Shown: positions 9,257-18,936, numbered from the stretch's first letter. The stretch: DNA of 64,000 nt from Streptomyces sp. NBC_01232 (GCF_035989885.1 NZ_CP108518.1:5695001-5759000), one strand, 5' to 3'. Numbers and translations: made by a program. The notes: generated by a model from the letters alone, not told the origin.

Positions 9257-10732
9257 ATGAGGCATGTTCATTTTCCTGCGCAAAGAGTGGCCAGAGCGGC
9301 CCGGGAGTCCCTTGCGCCCGCACGGCGCATCGGGGACAAGGCCCGTTGGTACTGCCCGGCCGCCATCGCCGCCGACTTCCTCGGCGCCGCCATCCCCGTA
9401 GGACTCGTCTTCGACGCCGCGCAGCAGGTCCGGCCGGTCTACTGCGCCCTGGCCGCCGCTGTGGCGTGGACCGGGGTACAGGCGCTGCGCCGGCGCTACG
9501 CGGCCCGGGCGCTCGGCGAGTCCCGAGGTGTGCTGCCCGTCGTGCACGACTGGCTGATTCTCATCGGGGTTCTGGCCGTGGCCCGCGTGGTGACCGAAGA
9601 GGCCACCCCCCGGCTGTCCGCCCTCGGGGCCCTGTTGCCCGCATTGCTCATCACCGTCGCCGTCCACAAGCTGACCTACCGTCACCTCTCGGCCGCCCGC
9701 CGCGAGGCCCAGGCCGTCAGCCGGGTCCTGGTCGTCGGCGAGCCCGACGCGGCCGAGGACGTCATCGCGCATCTCGCCGCCCGCACCGACCACCCGTACG
9801 TCGTCGTCGGCGTGGTCCCGGTCGGCGCCGGGCCCCTCACCAGCGGCATACCCGTGGCCGCCCGGCTCGACAAATGGACCCCCGAGGCCCCCAACGGCGA
9901 CTCCGCGGCGGTGCTCGGCGCCGTCGCCAGCCACCACGCCGACCTGGTGCTCGTCGCCCCCGGCGTGCGGATCACGGGGGAGCGGCTGCGCCGGATCGCC
10001 TGGGCCCTGCACGATGCGGGCCTGGAACTCGCGGTCTTCCCCGGGCTGGTGGAGGTCTCCGTCAAGCGGCTGGAGACCCTGTCCGCGGGCGGGCTCGCCG
10101 TGCTGCGCGTCGCGCCCCCCGTCAGCCGCGGGGTGCAGACCCTGCTCAAGTCGGCCCTGGACCGGGTGGGCGCCGCGGCCGGACTGCTGCTGCTCTCCCC
10201 GTTCTTCCTGGGGATCGTCCTGGCCATCCGCTTCGGCTCGCGGGGCCCGGCCTTCTACCGCCAGCGGCGCATCGGCCGCGACGGCGCGCCGTTCGTCATG
10301 TGGAAGTTCCGCACGATGGTCGTGGACGCCGACGCGCTCAAGGCCGATCTGTCCGGGTCGAACGAGAACGACGGCCTGATGTTCAAGATGCGCCGCGACC
10401 CCCGGGTCACCCGCGTGGGCCGGCTGCTGCGCCGCACTTCGCTGGACGAACTCCCGCAGCTCATCAACGTGCTGACCGGCCACATGTCGCTGGTCGGCCC
10501 GCGCCCGCCGCTGCCGGAGGAGGTGGCGAAGTACGACGAGGTCGAGCTGCGCCGGCTCACCGTACGGCCCGGGATGACGGGACTGTGGCAGATCAGCGGC
10601 AGGTCGGACCTGTCCTGGGACGAAACGATCCAGCTCGACCTGCAGTACGTCGACAACTGGTCCTTCACCAGTGACGTCGACGTCATGGGCCGCACGCTCC
10701 GCGCCGTCGTCGACGGTCGCGGAGCGTACTGA
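9257..10732 (+). CDS. Polyprenyl-phosphate hexose-1-phosphate transferase (exopolysaccharide initiation)
   Basis: This enzyme would start the lipid-linked repeat unit by moving a sugar-1-phosphate from a nucleotide sugar to undecaprenyl phosphate. The 491-residue protein has an N-terminal membrane region (about four segments within 20-140), a central Rossmann-like CoA-binding region, and a C-terminal bacterial sugar transferase domain (about 298-491). That domain carries the family signatures WKFRTM, RRTSLDELPQL, VGPRPPLPEE and RPGMTGLWQ. The ATG at 9257 follows AGGGGGG at close spacing. It is the first gene of the exopolysaccharide locus and converges on fcl. The sugar it uses (glucose, galactose or other) cannot be read from the sequence. 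Confidence 0.92.
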   Translation: MRHVHFPAQRVARAARESLAPARRIGDKARWYCPAAIAADFLGAAIPVGLVFDAAQQVRPVYCALAAAVAWTGVQALRRRYAARALGESRGVLPVVHDWLILIGVLAVARVVTEEATPRLSALGALLPALLITVAVHKLTYRHLSAARREAQAVSRVLVVGEPDAAEDVIAHLAARTDHPYVVVGVVPVGAGPLTSGIPVAARLDKWTPEAPNGDSAAVLGAVASHHADLVLVAPGVRITGERLRRIAWALHDAGLELAVFPGLVEVSVKRLETLSAGGLAVLRVAPPVSRGVQTLLKSALDRVGAAAGLLLLSPFFLGIVLAIRFGSRGPAFYRQRRIGRDGAPFVMWKFRTMVVDADALKADLSGSNENDGLMFKMRRDPRVTRVGRLLRRTSLDELPQLINVLTGHMSLVGPRPPLPEEVAKYDEVELRRLTVRPGMTGLWQISGRSDLSWDETIQLDLQYVDNWSFTSDVDVMGRTLRAVVDGRGAY

Positions 10733-10754
10733 GGAACCTGGGCCGCCTGTGCGA

Positions 10755-11699
10755 TCAGCTCTGCTCGCGCCACCACTGGTACGTGGCGGCGATGCCGTCC
10801 CGCAGCGGGACGCCGGGCTTCCAGCCGAGCGACGTCAGGCGGCTCACGTCCAGCAGCTTGCGCGGGGTCCCGTCCGGCTTGGACGTGTCCCAGGCGAGCC
10901 TGCCGCGGAAGCCGGTCACCTCGGCGACCGTCTCGGCCAGCTCCTTGATGGTCAGGTCCTCGCCGCACCCGATGTTGACGGGCTCGTCGCCGTCGTAGGA
11001 GTTCAGCAGCACGGCGCAGGCCGCAGCCAGGTCGTCCACGTGCAGGAACTCCCGGCGCGGGGTGCCCGATCCCCACAGCGTGACCTCGTCGCGGCCCTCG
11101 GCGGCGGCCTCGTGGAAGCGCCGGACGAGCGCCGGCAGGACGTGCGAGGTCTCCAGGTCGAAGTTGTCGCCCGGACCGTAGAGGTTCGTCGGCATCGCCG
11201 AGATGTACGAGGCCCCGTACTGCTTGCGGTACGACTGGACCTGGACGATGCCGGCGATCTTCGCGAGGGCGTAGGCCTCGTTGGTCGGCTCCAGCGGGCC
11301 GGTCAGCAGCGCGTCCTCGCGGATGGGCTGCGGGGCCAGCTTGGGGTAGATGCAGGACGATCCGAGGAACAGCAGCCTGCCCACGCCGGCGGCGTGCGCG
11401 CCGCCGATCACGCTGAGCTGGATCTGCAGGTTCTCCTCCAGGAACTGCACCGGGTACGTGCTGTTGGCCATGATCCCGCCGACCTTGGCGGCGGCCAGCA
11501 CCACGGCGTCCGGGCGGACGTCCTTGAGGTACGCACCCGTGGCGGCGGCGTCGCGCAGGTCGAGGTCGGCGCGGCCCCGGGTCAGCACCTCATGGCCGTC
11601 GGCGGTGAGCCGCCGGGCGACCGCGGACCCCACGAGGCCGCGGTGGCCCGCGACGAAGACGCGGGCGTTCGGGGGCAGGAGCGGCTGCGAACTTGTCAT
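10755..11699 (-). CDS. fcl: GDP-L-fucose synthase
   Basis: An NADPH-dependent 3,5-epimerase/4-reductase that turns GDP-4-keto-6-deoxy-D-mannose into GDP-L-fucose. The 314-residue short-chain dehydrogenase has the dinucleotide motif GHRGLVGSA near the N terminus, the SSCIYP segment and the catalytic YxxxK in YALAKIAG. The ATG at 11699 ([10 protein letters not shown]) is chosen; the long upstream frame is C-rich intergenic sequence. It is divergent from gmd, which supplies its substrate. Because the two genes share one 353-bp promoter region they are probably co-regulated. Confidence 0.93.
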   Translation of the reverse strand: MTSSQPLLPPNARVFVAGHRGLVGSAVARRLTADGHEVLTRGRADLDLRDAAATGAYLKDVRPDAVVLAAAKVGGIMANSTYPVQFLEENLQIQLSVIGGAHAAGVGRLLFLGSSCIYPKLAPQPIREDALLTGPLEPTNEAYALAKIAGIVQVQSYRKQYGASYISAMPTNLYGPGDNFDLETSHVLPALVRRFHEAAAEGRDEVTLWGSGTPRREFLHVDDLAAACAVLLNSYDGDEPVNIGCGEDLTIKELAETVAEVTGFRGRLAWDTSKPDGTPRKLLDVSRLTSLGWKPGVPLRDGIAATYQWWREQS

Positions 11700-12052
11700 A
11701 CCGCCGATGATGCCAGTTCGCGCCCGCGGGTCCGGCAGGGGTCCACCGGCTCGGGATCCGGCCGCGGGCCGGGACCGGCGCCGGCCTTCGGCCCGGCTCG
11801 GGACCCGGCCCCGGACCCGGCCCCGGACGCCGCCGCGGCGGCGTCCGGAACCGGGCCGGGCCCGGCCCGCGTCCGCTTCGGGCAGGGGCATCCGCCCCGC
11901 CGGGGCAGCCCGCAAGGGGCCGTGTACGGTAACGCAATCCGGCCCCCGGGCCGCGGCCGGGCCGCCCGGTGCGACGCCTGACGGCCCGCTCCGCACCCGC
12001 TTTGAGGCGCAGCCTCACTACGACAGACAGAAACCACCAGCAAGGGGACCCC
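11700..12052. promoter_or_regulatory. Divergent fcl/gmd promoter region with C-rich repeats and a 26-bp palindrome
   Basis: The 353-bp gap holds short direct repeats of CCGGACCCGGCC type (about 11750-11825) and a perfect 26-bp palindrome at 11823-11848, followed by more GC-only sequence. The last 100 bases before gmd are more ordinary and would hold its promoter and the CAAGGGGAC Shine-Dalgarno. Confidence 0.5.
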
Positions 12053-13066
12053 ATGGGCAAGACCGCACTGATCACCGGAGTCACGGGACAGGACGGCTCC
12101 TACCTCGCCGAGCTCCTGCTCTCCAAGGGCTACACGGTGCACGGGCTCGTGCGGCGGTCCTCCAGCTTCAACACGGAGCGGGTCGACCACATCTACCAGG
12201 ACCCGCAGGCCCCCAACCGGTCCTTCGTCCTGCACCACGCAGACCTCTCCGACGGCGTCGCCCTCGTGAACCTGCTCCGCGACATACGCCCCGACGAGGT
12301 CTACAACCTCGGCGCGCAGTCCCACGTCCGCGTCTCCTTCGACGCCCCGCTCTACACGGGCGACGTGACCGGCCTCGGCGCGCTGCGGCTGCTGGAGGCC
12401 ATCCGGGCCAGCGGCGTCGACACCCGCATCTACCAGGCCTCGTCCTCGGAGATGTTCGGTGCCACCCCGCCCCCGCAGAACGAGGGCACCCCGTTCCACC
12501 CGCGCAGCCCGTACGGCGCCGCGAAGGTCTTCGCGTACTGGACCACGGTGAACTACCGCGAGGCGTACGACATGTTCGCCGTCAACGGGATCCTCTTCAA
12601 CCACGAGTCCCCGCGCCGCGGGGAGACCTTCGTGACCCGCAAGATCACCCGCGCGGTGGCCCGCATCAAGGCCGGTCTCCAGGACCACCTCTACCTCGGC
12701 AACCTCGACGCGGTGCGCGACTGGGGCTACGCCCCCGAGTACGTGGACGCCATGTGGCGGATGCTGCAGCAGGACGAGCCCACCGACTACGTCGTCGCCA
12801 CCGGCGTGGCCGCGACCGTCCGCGAGTTCGTCGAGTCCTCCTTCTCGCACGCCGGTCTCGACTGGGCCGAGCACGTCCGCTACGACCCCAAGTACGAGCG
12901 CCCGAGCGAGGTCGACGCCCTCATCGGCGATGCTTCCAAGGCGCATGACCTGCTTGGCTGGAAGCCGACGGTCCTGGTCGCGGAGCTCGCGCAGATCATG
13001 GTCGACGCCGACATCCGTCAGGTCGAGGACCAACTGGCGGGCGTGACGGTCCGGATCGACCGCTGA
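12053..13066 (+). CDS. gmd: GDP-mannose 4,6-dehydratase
   Basis: It converts GDP-D-mannose to GDP-4-keto-6-deoxy-D-mannose, the first step to GDP-fucose. The 337-residue SDR protein starts [18 protein letters not shown] (NADP-binding GxxGxxG). It shows the SSEMFG catalytic Ser/Glu region, [10 protein letters not shown] with the YxxxK pair, and the [15 protein letters not shown] segment diagnostic of GMD. The ATG at 12053 follows AAGGGGA. fcl lies divergent next door. No GDP-mannose pyrophosphorylase is in the window, so the precursor must come from elsewhere. Confidence 0.96.
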   Translation: MGKTALITGVTGQDGSYLAELLLSKGYTVHGLVRRSSSFNTERVDHIYQDPQAPNRSFVLHHADLSDGVALVNLLRDIRPDEVYNLGAQSHVRVSFDAPLYTGDVTGLGALRLLEAIRASGVDTRIYQASSSEMFGATPPPQNEGTPFHPRSPYGAAKVFAYWTTVNYREAYDMFAVNGILFNHESPRRGETFVTRKITRAVARIKAGLQDHLYLGNLDAVRDWGYAPEYVDAMWRMLQQDEPTDYVVATGVAATVREFVESSFSHAGLDWAEHVRYDPKYERPSEVDALIGDASKAHDLLGWKPTVLVAELAQIMVDADIRQVEDQLAGVTVRIDR

Positions 13067-13312
13067 GGCCTTATATTTCCCCTACGGTTTGCCGTGTTCC
13101 GGCCATACTCCGCAGCTCTGCGCGGGTGTGGCCGGGGTAAACCTGCCGTATGTCCCTTGTGCACCCTCCATGCTGAACCTGTTGATTCCAAGTTGGTATG
13201 CAATGGGTCAAGAGAGGTGACCAGGCCCTCATATGAGCCCTAGTCTGCGCCAGTACATATGGCTGTTCGGATAGTTCCAGCCATCAAACCGGGCGATTGC
13301 CCTGGGGGGCTC
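13067..13312. other. Intergenic region after gmd
   Basis: About 250 bases of less GC-rich sequence with no gene. It contains a 10-bp palindrome CTCATATGAG near 13228 and probably the promoter of the large secreted protein. No terminator hairpin was obvious after gmd, so readthrough into the next gene is possible. Confidence 0.35.
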
Positions 13313-16090
13313 ATGCGTAGATCCAGAGGGCTGACTGCTGCCCTCGTCCTGTCACTGGCCGGTGCCGGTACCGGCATAGGCCTGGTGTTGATGCCTCAGG
13401 CGTCCGCCATCACGCCGCCTGTGGCATTCACCGCCGACGAGCTGCCGACGTGGCAGCCCGACGGCATCGTCTGGGCGATGGCCCAGGCGAACGGCACCGT
13501 CTTCGCCGGCGGTACCTTCTCGGCCGTCCGCCCGCCCGAGGGTGCTGCAGGAGCCGAGCAGGACGCCGTGAACTTCGTCGCGCTCGACGCCGCGACCGGT
13601 AACCCCACCTCCTGCAAGCTGGCCTTCACCATCGGCGAGGGCACCGCGACGGTGCGCACGCTGGTCGTCTCGAAGGACAAGAAGACCCTCTACGCGGGCG
13701 GCTCCTTCGGTGCCGTGAACGGCACCCCGGTCTCCAGCCTCGCGGCGATCGACATCGCGAGCTGCACCCCCAAGGCATCGTTCCACCCGAGCTTCCCCGC
13801 CACCGTGCGCGCGCTCGCCCTCACGGACGACACCCTGTACGCGGGCGGCGACTTCAACACCGTCGAGGGCCAGACCCGCGAGCGGTTCGCCGCCGTGGAC
13901 GCGTCCTCCGGTGCGCTCAAGCCCTTCGTCGCCAACGTCGACGAGCCGGGCCGCGCCGTCGAGGTCACCCCCGACGGCAAGAACGTGCTCCTCGGCGGCG
14001 ACTTCTTCACCGTCAACGGCACCAACAGCCACGCCCTGGCCGTGGTCAACGCCACCACGGGCGCGGTCACCAAGACGTACAGCAACATCCCGTCGAACTC
14101 GGTCGTCAAGGACATCTCCACCGACGACACCGGCTTCTACACGGGCAACGAGGGCTCCGGCGGCGGCGTCTTCGACGGCCGCATCGGCCTGCGCCTGAGC
14201 GACTTCACCGAGAAGTGGCGCGACCGCTGCCTCGGCGCCACGCAGTTCGTCCTGCCGTACGAGGGCGTGCTCTACAGCTCCTCGCACGCGCACGACTGCT
14301 CCACCGAGCTCGAGTTCCCCGACGGCAAGCGGAACTTCCTGCTGGCCCAGCCGACCAACCACGAAGGCGCCGCCCCCGCGCCCGTGGACGGCTTCGTGCG
14401 CGGCCCGGGCAAGCTCGGCTGGCACCCCACGGCCAACGACGGACTCGGCGAGGGCATCGGCCCGCGCGTCATGTCCGTGGCCGAGAAGAACGACGTCAAG
14501 TACATGTGGGTCGGCGGTGAGTTCACGCTCATCAACGGCAAGGCCCAGCAGGGCCTGACCCGCTTCGCCTCCACCGGCGACGTCGGCGCCCCCACCACCC
14601 CGGTGGCCAGCACCTCCAGCGTCAAGCCCGGCGAGGTCCAGGTCCGCTGGCGCACCAGCTACGACGCGGACGACAGCAAGCTGACGTACCGCATCTACCG
14701 CAACGGCTCGGCCACCCCGGCCGCCACGGTCACCGCCAGCTCTCTGGAGTGGGAGCGCCCCCAGGCCTCCTGGAACGACACCACGGTCAAGGCCGGCCAG
14801 ACCTACACCTACCGGGTGACCGCGACCGACGCGGCGGGCAACACCAGCGCCCTGTCGGCCGTCTCCTCGGTGACGGTTCCGACCTCGGTCCAGAGCTACC
14901 CGAACCAGGTCCGCACGGACGGCGCCGACCTGTACTGGCGCTTCGACGACGCGGTCAGCCCGTACGTCGCCGACTCCTCGGTGTCCGGCAACCGCAGCGG
15001 CATCCAGGTCAACGCCCCCGCCCTGAAGCAGTCGCCCGGCGCCGTCTCCGGCAGCACGGCGATGGGCTTCAACGGGACCAGCCAGCAGGTGCACAGCGAC
15101 CGCCGTCAGACGGTCGGCAACACGTTCACCGTCGAGACCTGGTTCAAGACGAACACCACGCGCGGCGGCAAGCTGATCGGCTTCGGCAGCAACACCACGC
15201 GCAACAGCGGCACCTACGACCGCCAGATCTACATGACCAACACCGGTCGTCTGATCTTCGGTGTCCACAACGGCTCGACCCGGACCGTCTCCACGGGCCT
15301 GTTCGAGACGTACAACGACAACAAGTGGCACCACGTGGTCGGCACCCAGGGCCCCGGCGGCATCACGCTGTACGTCGACGGCCAGAACAAGGGCTCGCTG
15401 AACGCCACCAGCACCGCCAACTATGCGGGCTACTGGCACGTGGGCGGTGACAACCTCTCCGGTTGGCCGACCCGCCCGACGAGCAACTTCTTCGCCGGCC
15501 AGCTCGACGAGACCGCCGTCTACCCGACGGCGCTCACCCAGGCCCAGGTCAAGAACCACTTCGACCTGGCCAAGGCCCCCACCGACTCGGTCTCCGCGGT
15601 CAAGGCGACCGAGGACACCTACGTCAACCAGGGCGCCCCGAGCACCGCCTACGGCACGTCCACCTCGCTCGCGGTGCGCGGCAGCGGCTCGCTGTACGAG
15701 TCGTACCTGCGCTTCAACCTGCCGGCCGCCCCGGCCGGCCAGGTCCTGAAGTCCGCCTCGCTGCAGTTCAAGACCACCACGCAGACGGGTGCCGGCACCC
15801 CCGACACCGTCAAGGTGGTCCCGGTCACCGGCACCTGGACCGGTGCGGGCACGACCTTCAACACCAAGCCCACCCTGGGCACCACCCCGCTCGGCAGCAT
15901 CGCGGGCGTGCCGGACGGCTCCGCCGTCCACGGTGTCGAGCTGGACACCGCCGCAGTCACCGCGGCGCTGGGCACCAGCTACGGCCTGGGCCTGACGAGC
16001 ACGGGCACCGACCCGCTGTGGATCTGGTCCTCCGAGGCCACGGCGGCGGAGGGCGCTCCGCAGCTGGTCCTCACCTTCGGCGCGAAGTAA
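13313..16090 (+). CDS. Large secreted protein: beta-propeller, FN3, LamG and DNRLRE domains
   Basis: A 925-residue exported protein. It has a signal peptide (to about residue 31, MRRSRGLTAALVLS...), then a propeller-like region (about 35-420) with repeated YAGGDF/LAALD-type blades of the delta-60/YVTN kind. A fibronectin type III domain follows (about 425-522), then a LamG-like concanavalin-fold domain (about 529-752, TVETWFKT...WHHVVGT...YVDGQ) and a DNRLRE domain (about 762-925, DTYVNQGAPSTAYG). LamG and DNRLRE domains usually bind or accompany polysaccharides outside the cell. No catalytic site was recognised. Its place inside the exopolysaccharide locus suggests a polymer-associated surface protein (inference). 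The ATG at 13313 follows CCTGGGGGG. Confidence 0.85.
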   Translation: MRRSRGLTAALVLSLAGAGTGIGLVLMPQASAITPPVAFTADELPTWQPDGIVWAMAQANGTVFAGGTFSAVRPPEGAAGAEQDAVNFVALDAATGNPTSCKLAFTIGEGTATVRTLVVSKDKKTLYAGGSFGAVNGTPVSSLAAIDIASCTPKASFHPSFPATVRALALTDDTLYAGGDFNTVEGQTRERFAAVDASSGALKPFVANVDEPGRAVEVTPDGKNVLLGGDFFTVNGTNSHALAVVNATTGAVTKTYSNIPSNSVVKDISTDDTGFYTGNEGSGGGVFDGRIGLRLSDFTEKWRDRCLGATQFVLPYEGVLYSSSHAHDCSTELEFPDGKRNFLLAQPTNHEGAAPAPVDGFVRGPGKLGWHPTANDGLGEGIGPRVMSVAEKNDVKYMWVGGEFTLINGKAQQGLTRFASTGDVGAPTTPVASTSSVKPGEVQVRWRTSYDADDSKLTYRIYRNGSATPAATVTASSLEWERPQASWNDTTVKAGQTYTYRVTATDAAGNTSALSAVSSVTVPTSVQSYPNQVRTDGADLYWRFDDAVSPYVADSSVSGNRSGIQVNAPALKQSPGAVSGSTAMGFNGTSQQVHSDRRQTVGNTFTVETWFKTNTTRGGKLIGFGSNTTRNSGTYDRQIYMTNTGRLIFGVHNGSTRTVSTGLFETYNDNKWHHVVGTQGPGGITLYVDGQNKGSLNATSTANYAGYWHVGGDNLSGWPTRPTSNFFAGQLDETAVYPTALTQAQVKNHFDLAKAPTDSVSAVKATEDTYVNQGAPSTAYGTSTSLAVRGSGSLYESYLRFNLPAAPAGQVLKSASLQFKTTTQTGAGTPDTVKVVPVTGTWTGAGTTFNTKPTLGTTPLGSIAGVPDGSAVHGVELDTAAVTAALGTSYGLGLTSTGTDPLWIWSSEATAAEGAPQLVLTFGAK

Positions 16091-16123
16091 GCGACGAAAA
16101 CCGGAACAACCGCCTTACGGCGT

Positions 16124-16154
16124 GCGGGGCCCGGCTCACATGGCCGGGCCCCGC
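16124..16154 (+). terminator. Terminator hairpin after the LamG/DNRLRE gene
   Basis: A perfect 12-bp stem GCGGGGCCCGGC / GCCGGGCCCCGC with a 7-base loop lies 34 bases after the stop, ahead of the lipoprotein gene. Confidence 0.6.
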
Positions 16155-16186
16155 TTGTACACCCCCTTGAGTACGGGAGCCATCCG

Positions 16187-16861
16187 ATGTACCGACGCTC
16201 CGCAGCGGCTGCTGTCCTGCTGACCGCCGCCCTGACGCTCACCGCCTGCAGTTCGGGCGGGGACAAGGCCGACTCCGGCGCCAAGCCGAAGCCCCCGGCC
16301 TCGTCGGCGGCCCCCGATCCCGCGGACACCCCGCAGCCGGCCGGGTCCCCGGCCGAGGCGAAGCCGACGGGTCCCGTCCTCCCCGACGCGAAGCTCACCC
16401 CGAAGACGGGCAGCTTCACGGCGCAGGAGAAGAAGTACCTGAGCGGGCGGGTCCCCGAGAAGATGGACCCGGCGGCCGTTCTGCAGACCGGCCAGGACGC
16501 CTGCCAGCGGGTGGAGCGCACCGCGAAGCGCGACAAGGACGCGGCGACCGGGGCGGTCATCACCGGTGAGATCGCGGGCGCCAAGGACGCGATCAACCTC
16601 CTGTGCCCGGAGCAGAAGCCGATCCTCGCGGCGGCGGAGAAGGGCTTCGCCGAAGGCCCCCGCACCTCTCCCGCGGCGGGCACCTACCGGGCGCTGACCC
16701 AGGCCACCAACTGCACCTGGGAGGCCAAGGGCAAGGACGGCTCCGTCCTCAGCTCGGGCCCCGAGACCCCGCCCAAGGCGGGCGACAAGATCACGGCGAC
16801 GATCCCGGCGGGTACCGCGGAGTTCAACTCCTCGGGCTGCTACGCCTGGATCCCCGCGTAG
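16187..16861 (+). CDS. Putative lipoprotein, function unknown
   Basis: A 224-residue exported lipoprotein: MYRRSAAAAVLLTAALTLTAC gives a lipobox with the lipidated cysteine at residue 21. A Pro/Ala/Lys-rich linker of about 60 residues precedes a globular domain with four further cysteines (DACQR, NLLCPE, TNCTW, SGCYAW), perhaps two disulfides. No family was recognised. It follows the LamG-type secreted protein after an intervening hairpin and ends in a strong terminator, so it may be its own transcript. Confidence 0.82.
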   Translation: MYRRSAAAAVLLTAALTLTACSSGGDKADSGAKPKPPASSAAPDPADTPQPAGSPAEAKPTGPVLPDAKLTPKTGSFTAQEKKYLSGRVPEKMDPAAVLQTGQDACQRVERTAKRDKDAATGAVITGEIAGAKDAINLLCPEQKPILAAAEKGFAEGPRTSPAAGTYRALTQATNCTWEAKGKDGSVLSSGPETPPKAGDKITATIPAGTAEFNSSGCYAWIPA

Positions 16862-16870
16862 CGGACCGAC

Positions 16871-16914
16871 AACGCCCCCGAGGACCGGACTCCCGGCCCC
16901 CGGGGGCGTTTTCG
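16871..16914 (+). terminator. Rho-independent terminator after lipoprotein gene
   Basis: A perfect 10-bp stem AACGCCCCCG / CGGGGGCGTT, 20-base loop, followed by TTTTCG: one of the few hairpins here with a T-run. Confidence 0.8.
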
Positions 16915-16969
16915 TGCCCGGAACCGGGGTACCCGCGCGGTCACAGCCCCGACGGCGGAAGGCGGATCC

Positions 16970-17188
16970 ATGGGCATCGGCGGATGCATCGTCCTGATTG
17001 TGGTGGGTGCCATCCTCACCTTTGCCAGCGACTGGGAGATGGAGAGCGTCAACCTCGACCTGGTCGGTCTGATCATGATGGCGGTGGGCGGGATCGGCCT
17101 CGCCGTGTACACCAGCATCTACAAACGCCGCCGCACGGCGGGCGCCGCGATCCCGGTGGTGGAGGAACACCGCCGCGACGTCCTCTGA
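16970..17188 (+). CDS. Small membrane protein, DUF6458-like
   Basis: A 72-residue protein with two hydrophobic segments (about 3-20 and 30-48) split by the short acidic loop SDWEMESVNLD, then a basic stretch KRRR and a cytosolic tail. It matches my memory of the actinobacterial DUF6458 family, whose role is unknown. The ATG at 16970 follows GGCGGA. It stands between two hairpins and is probably monocistronic. Confidence 0.8.
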   Translation: MGIGGCIVLIVVGAILTFASDWEMESVNLDLVGLIMMAVGGIGLAVYTSIYKRRRTAGAAIPVVEEHRRDVL

Positions 17189-17242
17189 TGGCCTACGCCC
17201 CGCTCGCGCGGTCCGGCTCCCGGCCGCGGGCGGATGACGGCA

Positions 17243-17269
17243 CGGCCCGCACCGCAGCGGTGCGGGCCG
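17243..17269. terminator. Bidirectional terminator between DUF6458-like gene and glycosyltransferase
   Basis: An 11-bp perfect GC stem CGGCCCGCACC / GGTGCGGGCCG with a 5-base loop lies between convergent genes. Confidence 0.6.
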
Positions 17270-17284
17270 CGTGAGCGGCCGTCC

Positions 17285-18400
17285 TCAGCGGCGGATGCCC
17301 TCGTAGACCGGCGCCAGCGTGTCCAGGACCGCGTCCATGGAGAAGGACTCCGCGGCGAGCTTGCGGGCCGACAGCGAGGCCTCGCGGCCCGCCGCAGGGT
17401 CCAGCAGCTCAAGGACCGCCGCGGACACGCCCGCCGGGCCGGGTTCGACCGCGCGGCCGGCGCCGGCCCGTGCGATCTCCCGGGCCAGGCCGTTGGAGTG
17501 GGTCACCACCGAGGGGACACCCACCGAGAGGGCCTCCAGCACCGACATGGGGAACGGCTCGTCCACCGACGGCAGGACGTACACGTGGGCCCGGCGCAGC
17601 TCTGCCAGCACCTCCGCGGTGGAGAGCGCCCCCGGGACCGTGAACCGGTCGGTCAGGCCGAGCTCCCCGATCCGGGCGCGTACGGCGGCCAGTTCGCCCT
17701 CGTCCGGGCCCGCGACCACGAAGTGCGCGTCCGGGTGCGCGGCGAGGACCGCCGGGGCCGCGTCCACGAAGTCCACCGGCCGCTTACGGGCCTGCAGGCG
17801 CGCCGAGTACAGGATGCGCGGCGGGCCGCCCAGCGGGGGCCGCTCCTCCTGCGCAGGGGTCCCGTTGACCAGGCGGACCGCCTGCGCCAGCGGAGCGCCG
17901 ACCACCGCGTCCAGCCCCTCCCGCTCGTGCGGGGTCAGGTACAGCACCGCGTCCGCGCCGCGCAGCAGGCGGCGTACCGCCACCGCGTCCAGCACCTTGG
18001 CCAGCAGCTTCTCGCTCGGGTCCACCATGCCGTGGGTCTGCAGCACCAGCGGCCGTCCCGCCCGCAGCGCCGCCAGCGCCACCGGCAGCGTCACCAGGTC
18101 ACGGGCCAGGTGGACATGCACGACGTCGGCGTCCCGCACCAGCCGGCCCGCCGAGGCCAGCAGCGCGGGCGAGGTCATCCCGCTGAAGCCGAGGGGCAGC
18201 AGGCGCCGGGCCGGGAACAGCTTCGCCGGGACCCCTTCGACGTCGGTCGGCCACGGTTCGGGGAAACCCTCGCCGAGCGCGAGCAGCCGCGCCTCGTGCC
18301 CCCGGGCCCGCAGCCCCTTCGCCAGGTTCAGCGCGACCCGCACCGGCCCGCCGAAGGCGTGCGAGGGGGAGTGCAGGGTGACGGCGTGCAGGACTCTCAC
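17285..18400 (-). CDS. Family 4 glycosyltransferase
   Basis: A 371-residue GT-B, GT4-type transferase that would add a sugar to the lipid-linked repeat on the cytoplasmic face. The N-terminal acceptor domain has LHSPSHAFGGPVRVALNLA. The C-terminal donor-binding domain has LYSARLQARKRP, FVVAGPDEG and the EX7E-like segment EPFPMSVLEALSVGVPSV. A GTG at 18400 overlaps the stop of the upstream acetyltransferase by four bases (GTGA), so translation is probably coupled. The sugar is unknown; a fucosyltransferase is possible because gmd and fcl are in the locus. Confidence 0.9.
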   Translation of the reverse strand: MRVLHAVTLHSPSHAFGGPVRVALNLAKGLRARGHEARLLALGEGFPEPWPTDVEGVPAKLFPARRLLPLGFSGMTSPALLASAGRLVRDADVVHVHLARDLVTLPVALAALRAGRPLVLQTHGMVDPSEKLLAKVLDAVAVRRLLRGADAVLYLTPHEREGLDAVVGAPLAQAVRLVNGTPAQEERPPLGGPPRILYSARLQARKRPVDFVDAAPAVLAAHPDAHFVVAGPDEGELAAVRARIGELGLTDRFTVPGALSTAEVLAELRRAHVYVLPSVDEPFPMSVLEALSVGVPSVVTHSNGLAREIARAGAGRAVEPGPAGVSAAVLELLDPAAGREASLSARKLAAESFSMDAVLDTLAPVYEGIRR

Positions 18401-18936
18401 TTGGGCTCCTCCACCGGGCGGCGGTGCCCGTCCTGGGTCTGCAGGGTCAGCTCGGGCAGGTCCTTGTGGACCACGGAGCCGGCTCCGGCGACCGCGCAGC
18501 GGCCCACCGTGACCCCGGCGAGCACGGTCGCCCGGACCGCCACCCACGCGCCGTCCTCGACGGTGATCGGGGCGTTGCGGTAGCGGAAGTCGGCGGCCCG
18601 GTGGTCGTGCGAGCCGGTGCACAGCATGGCTTCCTGCGAGATGCAGACGTTCGCCCCGACGGTCACCGGCTCCAGGTTCAGCAGCCAGGCACCCTCACCT
18701 ATCCAGGTGTGGTCCCCGACGTTCAGCTTCCACGGCCACAGCACCCGCACCCGGTGCCGGATCAGGACGCTCTCGCCGATCTTCGCCCCGAAGGCCCGCA
18801 GCAGGGCCACCCGCAGCCGTGCCGGACAGAACCAGCTCATGAACAGCGTGTTCATCACGGCGAACCACAGCGCCTGCGTCAGCAGCCCGCGGCCCTTGTC
18901 GTACCCGGCCAGCGTGAAGGAAGGAAGATCCCGCAA
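18397..18936 (-). CDS. WcaF-like hexapeptide acetyltransferase
   Basis: A 179-residue left-handed beta-helix acyltransferase resembling colanic-acid acetyltransferase WcaF. It would O-acetylate a repeat-unit sugar from acetyl-CoA. The N-terminal helix FTLAGYDKGRG and the segment WFAVMNTLFMSWF are typical of the WcaF group. Hexapeptide turns run from about residue 50 (IGESVLIR, VGDHTWIGEGAW, VGANVCISQ) and GSHDHRAADF carries the likely catalytic histidine. It is translationally coupled to the downstream GT4 gene and is divergent from the polymerase gene. Confidence 0.88.
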   Translation of the reverse strand: MRDLPSFTLAGYDKGRGLLTQALWFAVMNTLFMSWFCPARLRVALLRAFGAKIGESVLIRHRVRVLWPWKLNVGDHTWIGEGAWLLNLEPVTVGANVCISQEAMLCTGSHDHRAADFRYRNAPITVEDGAWVAVRATVLAGVTVGRCAVAGAGSVVHKDLPELTLQTQDGHRRPVEEPK

